This document shows positions 14,361-27,322 of a stretch of DNA of 64,000 nucleotides, in pieces. Position 1 is the first letter of the stretch; each line of letters starts with the position of its first letter. The notes beneath the pieces are model-generated. The model saw nothing but the letters and a program-made list of their open reading frames with translations, searched no databases and was not told the origin of the DNA. The position numbers and the translations under genes are program-made. Source of the stretch: Acanthosepion esculentum (Eukaryota; Mollusca; Cephalopoda; Sepiida; Sepiidae); NCBI GenBank assembly GCA_964036315.1, contig OZ038478.1, positions 149,672,183-149,736,182 on the forward strand, read 5' to 3'.

Positions 14361-15430
14361 GAGCTTTGAATGTTGCCACAACTGCCAGGTCGAGGGCAGC
14401 TGAAGAATTTGACCGCAGATGTGCCTGTCAATCCCGGGACACTGCTGCAACAGGGACAGCTAGGGCTGCTGAGACACTGCTCCGTAGGTCTGTTCGAAAT
14501 ACTAGGAATGCGTCCACCACTGCCAGGTTGGGGGCAGCAGATACATTTGACTGCAGGTGCACCCGTCAATCCGTGGACGCTGCTGCAAAAGCGAGCGCAC
14601 GGTCTGCTGAGACACCGCTTCGTTTGTTTATGCGAAATGCTACGAATTCTTCCACCACTGCCAGGTCGAGGACAGTGGAAACACCTGCCCGCAAGCGCGC
14701 CGGTCAATACGGGCTGCTAGGGCTGCTGAGACACTGCTCCTTAGGTCTGTTCGAAATGCTATAAATACTACCTCCACTGTAAGATCGAGGGTAGTAGAGA
14801 CACCTGCCCGCAGGTGTGCCCGTCATCCTGAGACACTGCTGCAACAGCGAGAGCTACGACTGTTGGGACACCGCTCCATAGGTCTGTACGAAATGCTACG
14901 AATGCTGCCACGACTGCCAGGTCGAAGGCAGCTGAAACATTGGACAGCAGGCGCGCACGTAAATCCAGGGACGCTGCTGCAACGGCAACTGCTACGGCTG
15001 CTGAGACACTGATCCGTAGGTCTGTTCGAATTGCTAGAAATACTGCCACCACTGCCAAGTCGGGGACAGCTGAAACAACTGACCGCAGGCGCGCCCGTCA
15101 ATCTAGGAACGCTGCTGCAACAGCAACCGCTAAGTTGGATGAGACCCCGCTCCGTAGGTCTGTGAGAAATGATAGGAATGCTGCCACCACTACCAGGTCG
15201 AGGACAGCTGAAGAATTTGACAGCAGACACGCACGTAAATCCTGGGTCTCTCCTGCAACAGCGAGAATTAGGGCTGGTTAAAAACCCCTACGTAGGTCTC
15301 GTCAAAATACTAGGAATGCTGCCACCACTGCCAGGTTGAGGGCAGCTGAAACATTTGAACGCAGGCGCGGCCGTCAATCCAGGGCCGCTGCTGCAACAGC
15401 TAGTTTGAGGGATTCCGAGACAGAGCTGCA
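14361..15430 (+). repeat. Eight 138-bp coding repeats, Helitron N-terminus
   Basis: Matching positions (the CGTAGGTCTGTTCGAAAT motif or variants) fall at 14483, 14621, 14740, 14877, 15015, 15153 and 15291, giving spacings of 138, 119, 137, 138, 138 and 138. A partial unit precedes them and a diverged one follows. 138 bases is 46 codons, and the unit encodes Arg/Ala-rich peptide such as RRSVRNARNAATTARSGTAE. The one 119-base unit and the 137-base step break the reading frame. The repeats lead directly into the recognisable Helitron protein at 15.4 kb, so they look like its N-terminal extension. Similar Arg/Ala-rich N-termini occur in Helitron proteins, but this repeat count is unusual. Confidence 0.85.
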
Positions 15431-17187
15431 GCGGGGAACCCGCAATGCTCGTAACGCTGCAGGGATTTCAGCTGCCAGAAACTCCGAGAGCTCACAGAGA
15501 AGGGCAAACAGACTTTCAAGGGCCGCTAGAAACATGGGCGCTGTGTGCTTATCTCAAACTCCCCAAGCTCGACGCATACGACACGACGGCGACATTCAGC
15601 GCCTTGCGACCGACCGTGGTGTTTCCTGTCCCAGTAGCTAATTTTGGTCTTTCTTGGCTTTGAATTACGACCCCGACATTGAATTAACTACGCCTGACGA
15701 CATCAATGTAGGGTCCATGACTTGCGTTTGCCAATTCTGCAACGCCCGCAAACGTGCCGGTGAGCCTCTCGGACTGTGATGCTCCTCTGGCAAAGATCGA
15801 CTGCTATCTCTGCATTAACCACCTACCATGTTGAGGGGACTAATAGCTGGCTCCTATCCCGAATCCAACCACTTCCTTAAAACAATTAGGCAATATAACA
15901 ATTCCTTACAAATGACCTTATTTGGGGCTCAGGTTGTTTGAGAAAAGGGTTGGATGTCCACTTTCAATGTACAGGAGCAGGTATACCACCTCACTGGGGT
16001 CTGCTGCCCGAGGAGACCTCTACGCCTACATTTCTTCAACTGTACTTTATTGCAGATTACAACCTACAGGCCGAAACCCGAAATGGTATTTTGCCGGCAT
16101 CGGGAAGAGTTCCTCGCAGGGACGTCATACTACTACTTCAGGCCATGCTTCACGAGGTTAACATCTACATTCGCAGTTTCAAATATGCTTTGGAAAATGC
16201 TCCCTTTTCTTCCTTCAGCATTGTAATTGACGCCGACAAATGGCCTTATGAATAACACGAACGCCACTACTATGCTCCACTGTGCAGCGAAGTGGCCGCT
16301 CTTATAAATGGGGAGCAAGACCGCACTCGCGATACTGTCCTCAAATCAATAGGGGGCGCTATTCGCAGGAATTCGCAGACCCATCGATCATATGACGCAT
16401 TAGAGTACCCTTTACTTTTCCCTTATGATGACGATGGCTACCACTTCGGCATTCACCTTCACACACCTCGAGGCCAACCTACAACATTTCCAAAGCCTTG
16501 TCGTGCAAGGCCTTCTACTCATACCGTTTCATGGTTAGGGATGGAGTCTTCAACATGCTTCATAGATGCAGGGAGGTTTTCCACAGTTTGCGGTTGACAT
16601 GGCCGCTCAGATGGAATCGGAGAGGATTTGTTTTATACCGAATTATCAAAAACAGCTGCGCTCAGACTCCTACGTACACTTGCGCGACAGCCTTCGAAAT
16701 AAAGTCCATCCCTGCGACCTAGGGAAGCTGTGCATTCTAACCACTCCCGGGGGGTCGCGTTACATGCATGAACGCACGCAGGAAGCTATGACATACGTTA
16801 GGCAGTATGGGCGGCCAGACTTCTTTATAACGTTTACCTGCAACTCCAAATGGGTTGAGATAACGCGTGAAGTCCTACCCGGACAGGATAACACTTACAG
16901 ACTTGACATTACCGCCCGCGTATTCCGCTTAAAACTGGGAAAACTTATGGACTTAATAGTGAAGGGGCGAGTCCTACAGTGAAAACGCAACCACTATTTT
17001 ACATTGCCAGAATTTTTAAAAAATTGACAGATTATCGTGTAAGCACGGAGTAGCAACACAACAGCCACATATTGAAACCGGTTGCCGTTGATCTCATTGA
17101 TTTTGTTACCAGTGAGATTCCCGGCATATCAATGACCTCAACAACTGCGGATACGTGCGTAAGTTCAGTATGGGCGTTACTGCTAGT
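15431..17187 (+). pseudogene. Helitron Rep-helicase gene fragment (N-terminal half)
   Basis: Matches the conserved region upstream of the Rep domain in Helitron proteins. In order: a Cys motif CVCQFCNARKRAGEPLGL (15722-15775), IRQYNNSLQMTLFGAQ (15885-15935), a QVYHLTG block (15975), FNCTL/LQI...AETRNG...VPRRDVILLLQAMLHEVN (16030-16165), YDALEYPLLFPYDDDGYHF (16390-16450), then Helitron_like_N proper: VDMAAQMESERICFIPNYQK (about 16590-16650), GGSRYMHERTQEAMTYVRQY (16750-16810), GRPDFFITFTCNSKWVEIT (16808-16865) and RVFRLKLGKLMDL. At least five frame changes occur. Downstream, the HUH region (expected PHSHIL) seems to read HNSHIL, then EIPGISMTS. The helicase half is absent. The right edge is a CTAG followed by T (17183-17187). 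Confidence 0.85.
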
Positions 17188-17188
17188 A

Positions 17189-17549
17189 AATTTTAAAATG
17201 GGTAATTTTTAATTTGTAATTTCAAATTTTATCGTATAATTTAATATTTATCAGAAGAAATTCTATTTTAATCTAACCCCAACATTAAAGCATTAAATAA
17301 TAATTATAACGTTAGTTCGTTGTCAAGTTGTTTGAATTCTCGTAGACTTGTATTTTGATTGGTCATTCCAGATTCTATAACTGCGTTTCCATCACTGAGG
17401 GTTGTTTGATAGATTTGAACCTTTTAAAACCCTTTATTCTGCATTCAACATCATCATTAGATAAGACACCAGTAGTGTTGAAACAAAATGTCTATTTGTG
17501 TAGTGATTTTATAACATATTTATGTTATAATTTTCGAATAAATAATTAT
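17189..17549 (+). repeat. Right inverted terminal repeat of composite element
   Basis: Inverted copy of 12676-13038 (see that entry). It starts directly at the Helitron fragment's right edge. A 71-codon frame (17355-17570) parallels the minus-strand frame at 12867-12634, which simply reflects the repeat. Confidence 0.85.
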
Positions 17550-17636
17550 ATTTGCTCTACTTTGTATTGAGCACTCTTTTAAGAATAGTATTTATTGGTT
17601 ATTGGAATTTATTTCGTATACACCAATCCTATACTT

Positions 17637-17638
<2 letters not shown>

Positions 17639-17718
<80 letters not shown>

Positions 17719-17728
17719 CCTTGTTGGC

Positions 17729-17792
<64 letters not shown>
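17639..17792. repeat. (TA)n array with internal unique spacer
   Basis: Two TA runs separated by CCTTGTTGGCTGCC at about 17719-17732. Confidence 0.95.
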
Positions 17793-17795
<3 letters not shown>

Positions 17796-18369
17796 TCTTT
17801 ATTGAACATGACTGTGGCCGCACATATGACGTTTTCCATGATGTAGTTACCGTCTAGAGTATAATTCACAGTAATTCTGCAATTATTTTCCTTTGATTTG
17901 TTTTCTTTTAAAACTCCATGCGTTAAAATAATTTTAAACAGACAACGTTTTCGGTCTAAGCCTGTAAAAATAGATGGTGATTGCAAATTATCTGAAATAA
18001 GATTTTTATGAAAAATAGTGTACATGGCGTGTAAGCACGCAAGAAATTTCCTTCTGGCAAGTTTCGAACCAGGTTCGTTCTTATTTTATTATAATATGAA
18101 AAATAATTTTCTTCCCTGATGGTATTTAAAAAAGAGCAAATATCAAAATATTATTGTGATGATTTACAGGTGAAACTGTATAGCAGTAAGTTTCAAATTT
18201 GTTACTAACTATATTTTCGAAAATAATTTCTATCTCTTTGCCTATTCTCTTTTTGACAAATGAGATTTAGCAATTTTTATTCACATAACTGTTTATTAAT
18301 TGTCAAAGTAGGCATTGGAGTTGTTGTTTCTGATTTATTTCATCACGAAATTACATTAACTATAGATTC
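17793..18369. other. AT-rich DNA, nothing recognised
   Basis: No coding or repeat signal apart from a minus-strand frame that is open only into the TA array. Confidence 0.5.
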
Positions 18370-19240
<871 letters not shown>

Positions 19241-19249
19241 TTATGAAAT

Positions 19250-19614
19250 TGATTTTTTATGCTAATTATTTAATGCAAAAATTCGTTGATGTCAGCAAAA
19301 AACCGTTAACTCATGTCTAGGTTTAAATAAACTAAATAATGTGTAGTATTTCATGTAGGCATAAAGGGCATTGGTCATCCCTAGTTGTACAAGTTCTTGT
19401 TCTATTTATTATTTTCAATTTTACTTTTGGTGTTTTATTCATTTATTTTAAATGCCAAAAATATGTGGATAGAGAGGCCTGATTTCTATTTTTAATATTA
19501 TTGAAGGAGCTTTTGTGTTGTTTCCATCTAATTTCAAGTTCATTCTTCGTTGAACCAATGTATATCCTTTCAGTTTTAGGACTCTTAATGGATGAGTCAG
19601 TGTTAGGTTTTCTG
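19250..19614 (-). pseudogene. GIY-YIG end of the YRDD-type retroelement, copy D
   Basis: On the minus strand: RIYIGSTKNELEIRWKQHKS (19570-19510), then LSTYFWHLK and a stop. Beyond it are degraded traces of the domain's C-terminal part, with NLDMS and FFADINEFLH recognisable near 19320-19270. This matches the nuclease end at 51381-51614 (RFYIGSTMKPFKERWRRHMQ) and differs from the Penelope-like nuclease to which it is fused. Its upstream reverse transcriptase is missing at the junction near 19614. Confidence 0.7.
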
Positions 19615-20240
19615 AGATGGAATACTGAGTGTGCCCTGGCCAAAACAGAAAAAATGTTCACACTGAAATATAAAGCACAAGTAGGATTCTTTATAAAATG
19701 ATCCGCTATCGACGACCCATACGTATTCCGAATGGAATCACCCAACGAAAGATTTTTATTAAGTGTTTTCGCAGGCACGTGCTGTTTAATTCTAGCGTCC
19801 AACCGCTGTGTCGTTCTACCGATGTAGTCGCATCCACAACTACATTTGAAATAATAAATAACTGAGTTAATATGGTGCGGGGTGTATAACATCTTTACAC
19901 ACAGGTGAAAGGACAGACCTGGTGTGAAAATCAACACGAACGTTCGCTGCAAAATAATATTCACGTGAACTACATGAAATCTGCTTGGCGAAGGACTCAC
20001 TAATCCTACCCAACCACGGTAAACGGAGATAGACCGGACATTTACCAACCGTAGCAGGCTGGATTTTATTAAACCTGGCAGTCATATCCCGTATAACCGA
20101 TTGAACAATGTCCAACGGGTAACCATTGTTCAGAAAGATACCAGTTAGACAGCTAATTTCATCTTTCAAGGTGTTATCCGAGCAGATCATTAACGCCATC
20201 TGGATCAAAGTCCGAATCAAATTGATCTTTTGTCGTTTAG
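19615..20240 (-). pseudogene. Penelope-like element C-terminus with GIY-YIG nuclease
   Basis: On the minus strand the order is LNNGYPLDIVQSVIRDM (about 20140), CPVYLRLPWLGRISESFAKQ (20045-19985), RVDFHTRSVLSPVCKDV (19940-19890), then after a frameshift near 19880 the nuclease VIYYFKCSCGCDYIGRTTQR (about 19862-19803), LDARIKQHVP and DHFIKNPTCALYF...VLARAHSVFHLR. These are standard features of the thumb and GIY-YIG endonuclease region of Penelope-like proteins. The reverse transcriptase core is missing on the 5' side. The 3' side is cut at HLR, where a different element's nuclease continues in frame. Confidence 0.82.
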
Positions 20241-20339
20241 GACAAAAAGAGTCTCATCGGGTATAGAGAAACCGGTCGACTGGTGTTTTTATTTTAAATC
20301 TCTCATGGCCTATAATAAGAAAATGTTTTTTATGCCTTA

Positions 20340-20344
20340 ATATA

Positions 20345-20401
<57 letters not shown>
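20340..20401. repeat. (TA)n array
   Basis: About 30 TA units with one TG interruption at the left. Confidence 0.95.
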
Positions 20402-21514
<1,113 letters not shown>

Positions 21515-21949
21515 CTTATTGAAGGTTTTTTACGTCATGTCTATATTTTAACGCTATAATTTATTTCATAAATTGAATTAACAGTTGCTTTTAAATGTCA
21601 CAAAATATCCTTTGATATATACTTATTTTATAATTAAATAAGAAGATTCTTGCCTGATTTTAAGATAAGCAAATTATAGTTCAGATTTGTATCTTTTTGT
21701 AGTATTAGTTTGTTATTTACATTTACAAAATCACGTTGAACAATGTACCAACTTTAAAATTTTCTGGCGACCTCTAGATAGGTAGTTCGTATTTGTTAAT
21801 TACAATAAATTAAATGAAATAAGAAAATGCGCAATAAATATAACTTTTATAGGAATAATAAAAGACGGGAAAACATATACAAAGTAAAGTTTGCCGCTCA
21901 CAATCTGTTATATTCATGGTTAAAAGTGCTCAAAATCATGGATAGAGAT

Positions 21950-21998
<49 letters not shown>

Positions 21999-22110
21999 GA
22001 GTGTACACTGAGCTAAACACTGAGTGTCAAATGTCTGCTTCAAGCTTGAGCGCAATCGTTAAGCTATATTAAAATTAATTTCAAGTTGGAAACGAACCAA
22101 AACTTTTGTG

Positions 22111-22155
<45 letters not shown>
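21950..22155. repeat. Two (TA)n arrays 115 bases apart
   Basis: Arrays at 21950-21997 and 22112-22154, with a unique spacer between them. Confidence 0.95.
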
Positions 22156-22158
<3 letters not shown>

Positions 22159-22969
22159 AGGGAGGTCATTGTACCCTTATGTATATACCGATAGAACATT
22201 TCGTACATTGATAAATAAGGTATATTAACCTGTATCTATTCGTTTACTCAGACAATGTTTTGTTCAATCATCTGCGAACAACTTGGTCTTTTATTACATT
22301 TTGTGTATTTAGTCACATGTATCAATTATATTTTTCTTGATTTACTCTGCCTGCTATTAGCCTAGTATATTGATTGCGCATGAACAATCTTCCGCCATTT
22401 TTCATCTCATCAATCGCGTTTGTATCAGATCCTTACGCACTGGCAGAGACACAACAGCTCAAAAGCATCAGCTGACCTAATTTAGTTGATCTGGACCTTC
22501 GTGACATTCTTATTGATTTATCGATTCGGATATATTCTCGTCCATACTGGCTGATTTTAACTATTTATTTTATGCGAATATGTGCGTTATGGTTCTTCTT
22601 ACCACCGAATCATGTCTCAAAATTACTGATAGAAAAAGAAATGGAGGCTTTATCGACTGTTTTGATATTTGTGCCTAAATAACTACTGAATAAATTCAAC
22701 CAACTCAAGTCACAGTTATCTGTGTCAGAGGTTAACGTTTAATTATTATATATATTATCGAAAATCTCTTTAATATTTCTCACGAGGATACGTTAGGAAA
22801 ATTATTTCGGTATATATTAATCAGTGACAACGTTTATTCTGTTATCATATTTTATTTGCATTTAAGAGCATATTGAAAATAAATGAGTTCTACATTCATT
22901 TGAGCAATATTCCTAAAAAAAGAGTTAAGATGTATGGCAGGCTAATCAAGTTTTCCCTCTATACATGAG

Positions 22970-22970
<1 letters not shown>
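22156..22970. other. AT-rich DNA, nothing recognised
   Basis: No frame above 60 codons and no repeats were noticed. Confidence 0.5.
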
Positions 22971-23020
<50 letters not shown>

Positions 23021-23032
23021 TTCTCTCCCTGC

Positions 23033-23118
<86 letters not shown>

Positions 23119-23119
23119 T
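22971..23119. repeat. Compound (CT)n(TA)n(GT)n microsatellite
   Basis: CT units 22971-23015, TA units about 23035-23096, GT units to 23118. Confidence 0.95.
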
Positions 23120-23134
23120 ACATATATGGCATGT

Positions 23135-23775
23135 AAATCCTCTCCAAGTGAAAGAAGTTGACTTTGAACATCATCACTTTTTATATACCTTGTCAAGCTC
23201 GACCTGGACTTTTACGATCTAGTCCAGACATATCCGATTACATTGGCTACATGCCCAGATTGGCACCTCATGACAATCCCTTTCGAACTCCTCTCATCAT
23301 TTCTGCATATTTTTGTAATGCGTCATGGAAGATCTTGACGCCATAAGCAATACCAACTCACCAAGAAACCCGGTCTTCCGCTAGAGTCTCACGGCTATTT
23401 AGACTAATATTGCACTTGTATAGGGGCTCTCGAAGGCAATCTTTGTAAAGAATTTTCGACTTATGCTGCGAACTTTTCCCCCTTTCCAGTTCTCCATACA
23501 TTAATTCTTTTGGGATTCTGTACTCTGCAATACGAATAACATGGCCTGTCCATCGCAATCAGTATTTTTGTATAATTGCTTCCACATACAGTGAAATGGC
23601 CCTTTTTAGAAAAACAGTATCAGGAGTGTGAGACATCCAGTGGATTTCAAGAACAGACCGAAGGTATCGTTGATAAAAACGTTCCAGTATCTTCATATGT
23701 CTGCGATAGACTACCCATCTATCTCTGATATTGAGCACTTTGTCCCATAAATATAGCACATCTTGTGACTATATT
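23135..23775 (-). pseudogene. LINE reverse transcriptase ORF, C-terminal remnant
   Basis: On the minus strand the frame reads WVVYRRHMKILERFYQRYLR, SVLEIHWMSHTPDTVFLKRA, then LRWTGHVIRIAEYRIPKELM, YGELERGKSSQHKSKI and, further downstream, a Cys motif CSQCNRICLD. This order (RRH...LRSILGI.W...PDT..L, RWTGHV.RM...RIPK.L.YGEL..GKR, ...C..C.R.C) is the standard C-terminal region of animal LINE endonuclease-reverse transcriptases. One frameshift (near 23560) and later stops make it dead. The catalytic core and the true 3' end are missing. I did not assign the clade. Confidence 0.8.
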
Positions 23776-23791
23776 TCTTCATATATATATA

Positions 23792-24283
23792 TGGGTGGTT
23801 AAAAAGTAGGTGGACTGTAAATAATTACATTTATTTTGAAATTACATATACATACAATTATTCACTAACACAATTATTACATTGACAATTAAATTTTATT
23901 GTGAACAATAATACAAAAGCCCTTAAATTTTATCAACGCAGGTGCTCAAACTCTTTTCTATCACAATTTACACAGCTTTGAAGTATGCCTCTAAACCTTC
24001 GACAAGCTTTTTTGCATAAATCATTTTGGGTATTAATTTCTTGAAATGCATCTCTCATGTAATTTTCAAATCACCGACACTTTTTGGTTTTTGACTATAA
24101 ACTTTGTCCTGGAGTACTCCCCAAAAGAAGGAATTCATTGGGGTCAAGTCTGGTGAACGTGCTGGGCAATCAATAAGACGTCTTCGGCCAATCCATTTCT
24201 CAGGAAATGTTTTATCAATATACTAAGTTGTAATAATATACCCGATGCATAAACATTATTCCACCTACTTTTGGACCACCCTG
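23792..24283 (-). mobile_element. Mariner-superfamily deletion derivative, 492 bp
   Basis: Terminal inverted repeats of about 22 bases: TGGGTGGTTAAAAAGTAGGT on the left and the complement of CAGGGTGGTCCAAAAGTAGG on the right, each next to a TA (23790-23791 and 24284-24285). The minus strand encodes only the transposase C-terminus: [20 protein letters not shown], then YSQKPKSVGDLKI, then a stop. The family motif is SPDL-P-DFFLWG, and the catalytic aspartate position here reads asparagine (MNS). The N-terminal two thirds of the gene are deleted, so it could move only in trans. Confidence 0.8.
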
Positions 24284-24287
24284 TATG

Positions 24288-24292
<5 letters not shown>

Positions 24293-24368
<76 letters not shown>

Positions 24369-24430
24369 AATATATATATATATAAATGTATATATATATA
24401 TATAAGTGTGTGTGTGCGTGTGTGTGTGTA
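24293..24430. repeat. (TA)n then (GT)n microsatellite
   Basis: TA units with several single-base interruptions, then GTGT to about 24430. Confidence 0.95.
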
Positions 24431-24539
24431 AGGGAAGATGGTAGAAATAGTACCTTTGTTGTTCGTCTGATGCACATTTATTTTTATGTGGACAGGCAAC
24501 ACTGGTCATCATCCATCCCCTAAATGACCAAGCGCAATA

Positions 24540-24867
<328 letters not shown>

Positions 24868-24870
<3 letters not shown>

Positions 24871-25780
24871 TTATATTTTAGTCATACCACGGTAAGTCAC
24901 TTGATTAACTTAGTAGTGTGTCTTATCATTTGGACCATCACGTTAAGATACATGATTTATCCTTCTCCTAACATGGAACCACCTAAATATCTTACATTTT
25001 TTGGTTCTCCCATTTTATTATATTTAATAAATATCTATCCGTTTTACTGAGCATTTCCCCCGTAACACGCGTCGTGTTCGGAACACCTTCTTAAACATCG
25101 TACATGTATATTATTTTCCTCTCTGAAAGTGTTGCCTTTAATTACCGAACTCTCTATAAGCTACACCGCAACCCGACTGTTCTAACGTATGTTAAGGTTA
25201 TAACTGGCCGCTGGCCATTCTTTTTCTGTGCCGCTTTGTGTATTTACGTTAAACCAGAAAAAACACCTGCTGTCTTTGTTTATTGCTTTGTATCTTGGAC
25301 TAAGCGTAACGGCTAGGCTATTTACTTGTTCTTACGTTTTTCCTCTACTTTATTTTTCTTTTCATGTTTCAGTTTAACCCTCTTTGACAGTCAATAAACC
25401 TGTTGACGAATGCGCCATTTGCCTTCAGAGTCATGATTGCTGAGAGGCGTTTAAACTCTCTGTCGAAAGACCATGCATAAGTTTAGGCAGAAACGATAAT
25501 CTCTTTGCTGGACGGAACAGTAAAAGGTGATGTTCATAAGAGACAGGATTGACGCGGTCTAAGACCACCTCTCTACTACTGCTCTCCCTCTCACCGTGCA
25601 TATATAGATGAACATCTGGTAAATAAATCAAATATTATTAATGTAAGACTATTTGTAGACAATAACACCAACATTTTTATGAAGGTCACAATGCAATGAA
25701 ATGCAACAAATCCTTGAGATTCATGTATTGGATCAGAAATAGCCAACATTATATCAGTTGTTTTTTTTCCAGAAGTGATA
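24868..25780. other. Mixed-composition DNA, possible LTR-like segment
   Basis: From about 25070 to 25440 the sequence has more balanced composition. A TTTCAGTTTAAC tract is followed by AATAAA at about 25394, 380 bases before the mariner. That would fit a decayed LTR or a 3' exon, but I found no matching partner repeat and no protein. Confidence 0.25.
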
Positions 25781-25783
25781 GTA

Positions 25784-26680
25784 CGAGGGTCATTCAATAA
25801 ATAAGGTGAGTCTTTCGGTATAAGGACTTCTAATACAGATAGAAGTTTACTTTATTTATTTATTTTTTTGTTTTACTTCTTTTTCACATGGATTTAATTT
25901 CTTTTGCAGATTAAAAAAAACTTTGAGAGTTTTAGCGATTAATAAAGATGGTCGTCCAGGAAGCACGCTCCAGGATTGAACAGCGGTCAGTTATCAAGTT
26001 TTTGGTTGCTGAAGGGTGCTACCCAGTTGTAATTCATAGGAGAATGTCAACTGTGTATGGTGCCACATGTTTCAGCCAAATAAATGTCTACAAGTGGGCT
26101 AAATTGTTTAATGAAGGACGGAGCAGTGTTGAGGATGAAGACAGGTCTGGGTGGCCTACAGAAGTGAGGTCTCCTGAGGTGATCGAATCAGTCAATGACC
26201 TCATTCAGTCTGAGAGAAGGGTGACAGTGGATGACATTGCAAGGACTTTGAGCTTATCTGTTGGGACAGCACACAAGGTCAGCTGCCGGTGGGTGCCAAA
26301 GATGCTTACTGCAGAGCACAATCAACACAGCAGTCCAAACGGTGCAGGCCATCAACGAGCTGGCCTGGGAACTGCTCCTTCATCCTTCTTACAGCTCAGA
26401 CCTTGCCCCTTGAGACTTTCACCTGTTTGGTCCCTTGAAAGCGTTCACGAGAGGCACGAACTTTAAAAATGACGATGAAGTCGAAAGTGTTGTGAGCAAC
26501 TGGCTGAGACATCAGTCCAAAGATATTTACGCTGAGGGAATACGGAAGCTTGTGCACAGATGGGAAAGGTGTGTGACAGTGCTGGTAGACTACATTGAAA
26601 AAAATGAAAAAAAGTAAGCTTCTATCTGTATTAGAAGTCCTTATACCGCAGAATTCACCTTATTTATTGAATGACCCTCG
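25784..26680 (+). mobile_element. Mariner element with 62-bp TIRs, internally deleted
   Basis: The TIRs 25784-25845 and 26619-26680 are inverted copies differing at only a few bases. Both start CGAGGGTCATTCAATAAATA and both are flanked by TA (25782-25783, 26681-26682). The plus-strand gene starts at ATG 25948 (MVVQEARSRIEQRSVIKFLV). It carries the mariner helix-turn-helix region (VYKWAKLFNEGRSSVEDEDR, SGWPTEVRSPEVIESV) and RWVPKMLTAEHN. It then jumps to the far C-terminus in another frame (LLLHPSYSSDLAPCDFHLFG, DIYAEGIRKLVHRWERCV). About 150 residues holding the first two catalytic aspartates are gone. The whole is about 400 bases shorter than a typical 1.3-kb mariner. Long TIRs are atypical, since about 30 bases is usual. 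Confidence 0.92.
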
Positions 26681-26889
26681 TATATTGAGGTGTGTTAAAA
26701 ATAACACAAAAAACCGCAGACACACATTTACGTTTGGTCGTTTATATGACGTTACCTGCAATGAATTATATTCCATCAAACATAACAATGCCTGGATTAA
26801 TTAAAAAAACATATTGTAATTTTCTACTTTAAAGCTGTGCATAGCATATTAGAGATATATCGATTTTTAAAAGGCGAAGATTTTCGTTT

Positions 26890-27322
26890 ACGAATTCCAT
26901 AAATAGTTATTGACCGAAGGTGGAATCTTATCATCAGTATCAAATTGTAAAAGCCTTGATTTCCTCAAAAAAACTGACTTCATCCAACATGTTCAGCAGA
27001 CAATACCAGAAAATCAATTATGCCGATTACCAAAGATTTACATGTGTCAGAAGAAACGATCAGAAATGGTGTCCACAGCAGCACCAGACATAAGTCTTAT
27101 GTGATAAAGGAACTTCAATCTATTTTAAGAAAAAGAAAAGAAACTCTTCAAACTGATCTTATACTAACTTAAATGTTTAGCAGAAGATGATGCGATTTTT
27201 CCCAGACGAGAAAATCTTTGTCCAAGATAAGAAATTCAACAGAAATATGACAGATGGTTATGTGCAGACCTTTCTGAAGATGCAAAAGTTACGCACACAA
27301 AATCTTCTGCAACTGTTACGCA
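26890..27322 (+). pseudogene. Mariner-superfamily transposase fragment (N-terminal half)
   Basis: A degraded frame reads ITKDLHVSEETIRNGVHSST and RHKSYVIK (helix-turn-helix, 27010-27110), then FFPDEKIFVQDKKFNR (27200-27245), then RWLCADLSEDAKVTHTKSSA (27255-27315). The family normally reads F-DEK-F-V...RWL-ADP-DVP-VMHTKFPA, so the first catalytic aspartate (PDEK) is kept. It stops abruptly at about 27322, where a minus-strand Tc1 gene begins. Several frameshifts occur. This family differs from the 25.8-kb mariner. Confidence 0.72.

Noticed and set aside
14252..15230. Minus-strand Cys/Pro-rich frames (CSSVPGLTGAPAV repeats) as a repeat protein
   Set aside because: They are antisense shadows of the 138-bp Helitron coding repeats.
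25070..25440. LTR or 3' exon ending in AATAAA
   Set aside because: No partner repeat, no TG...CA ends and no coding sequence could be matched.
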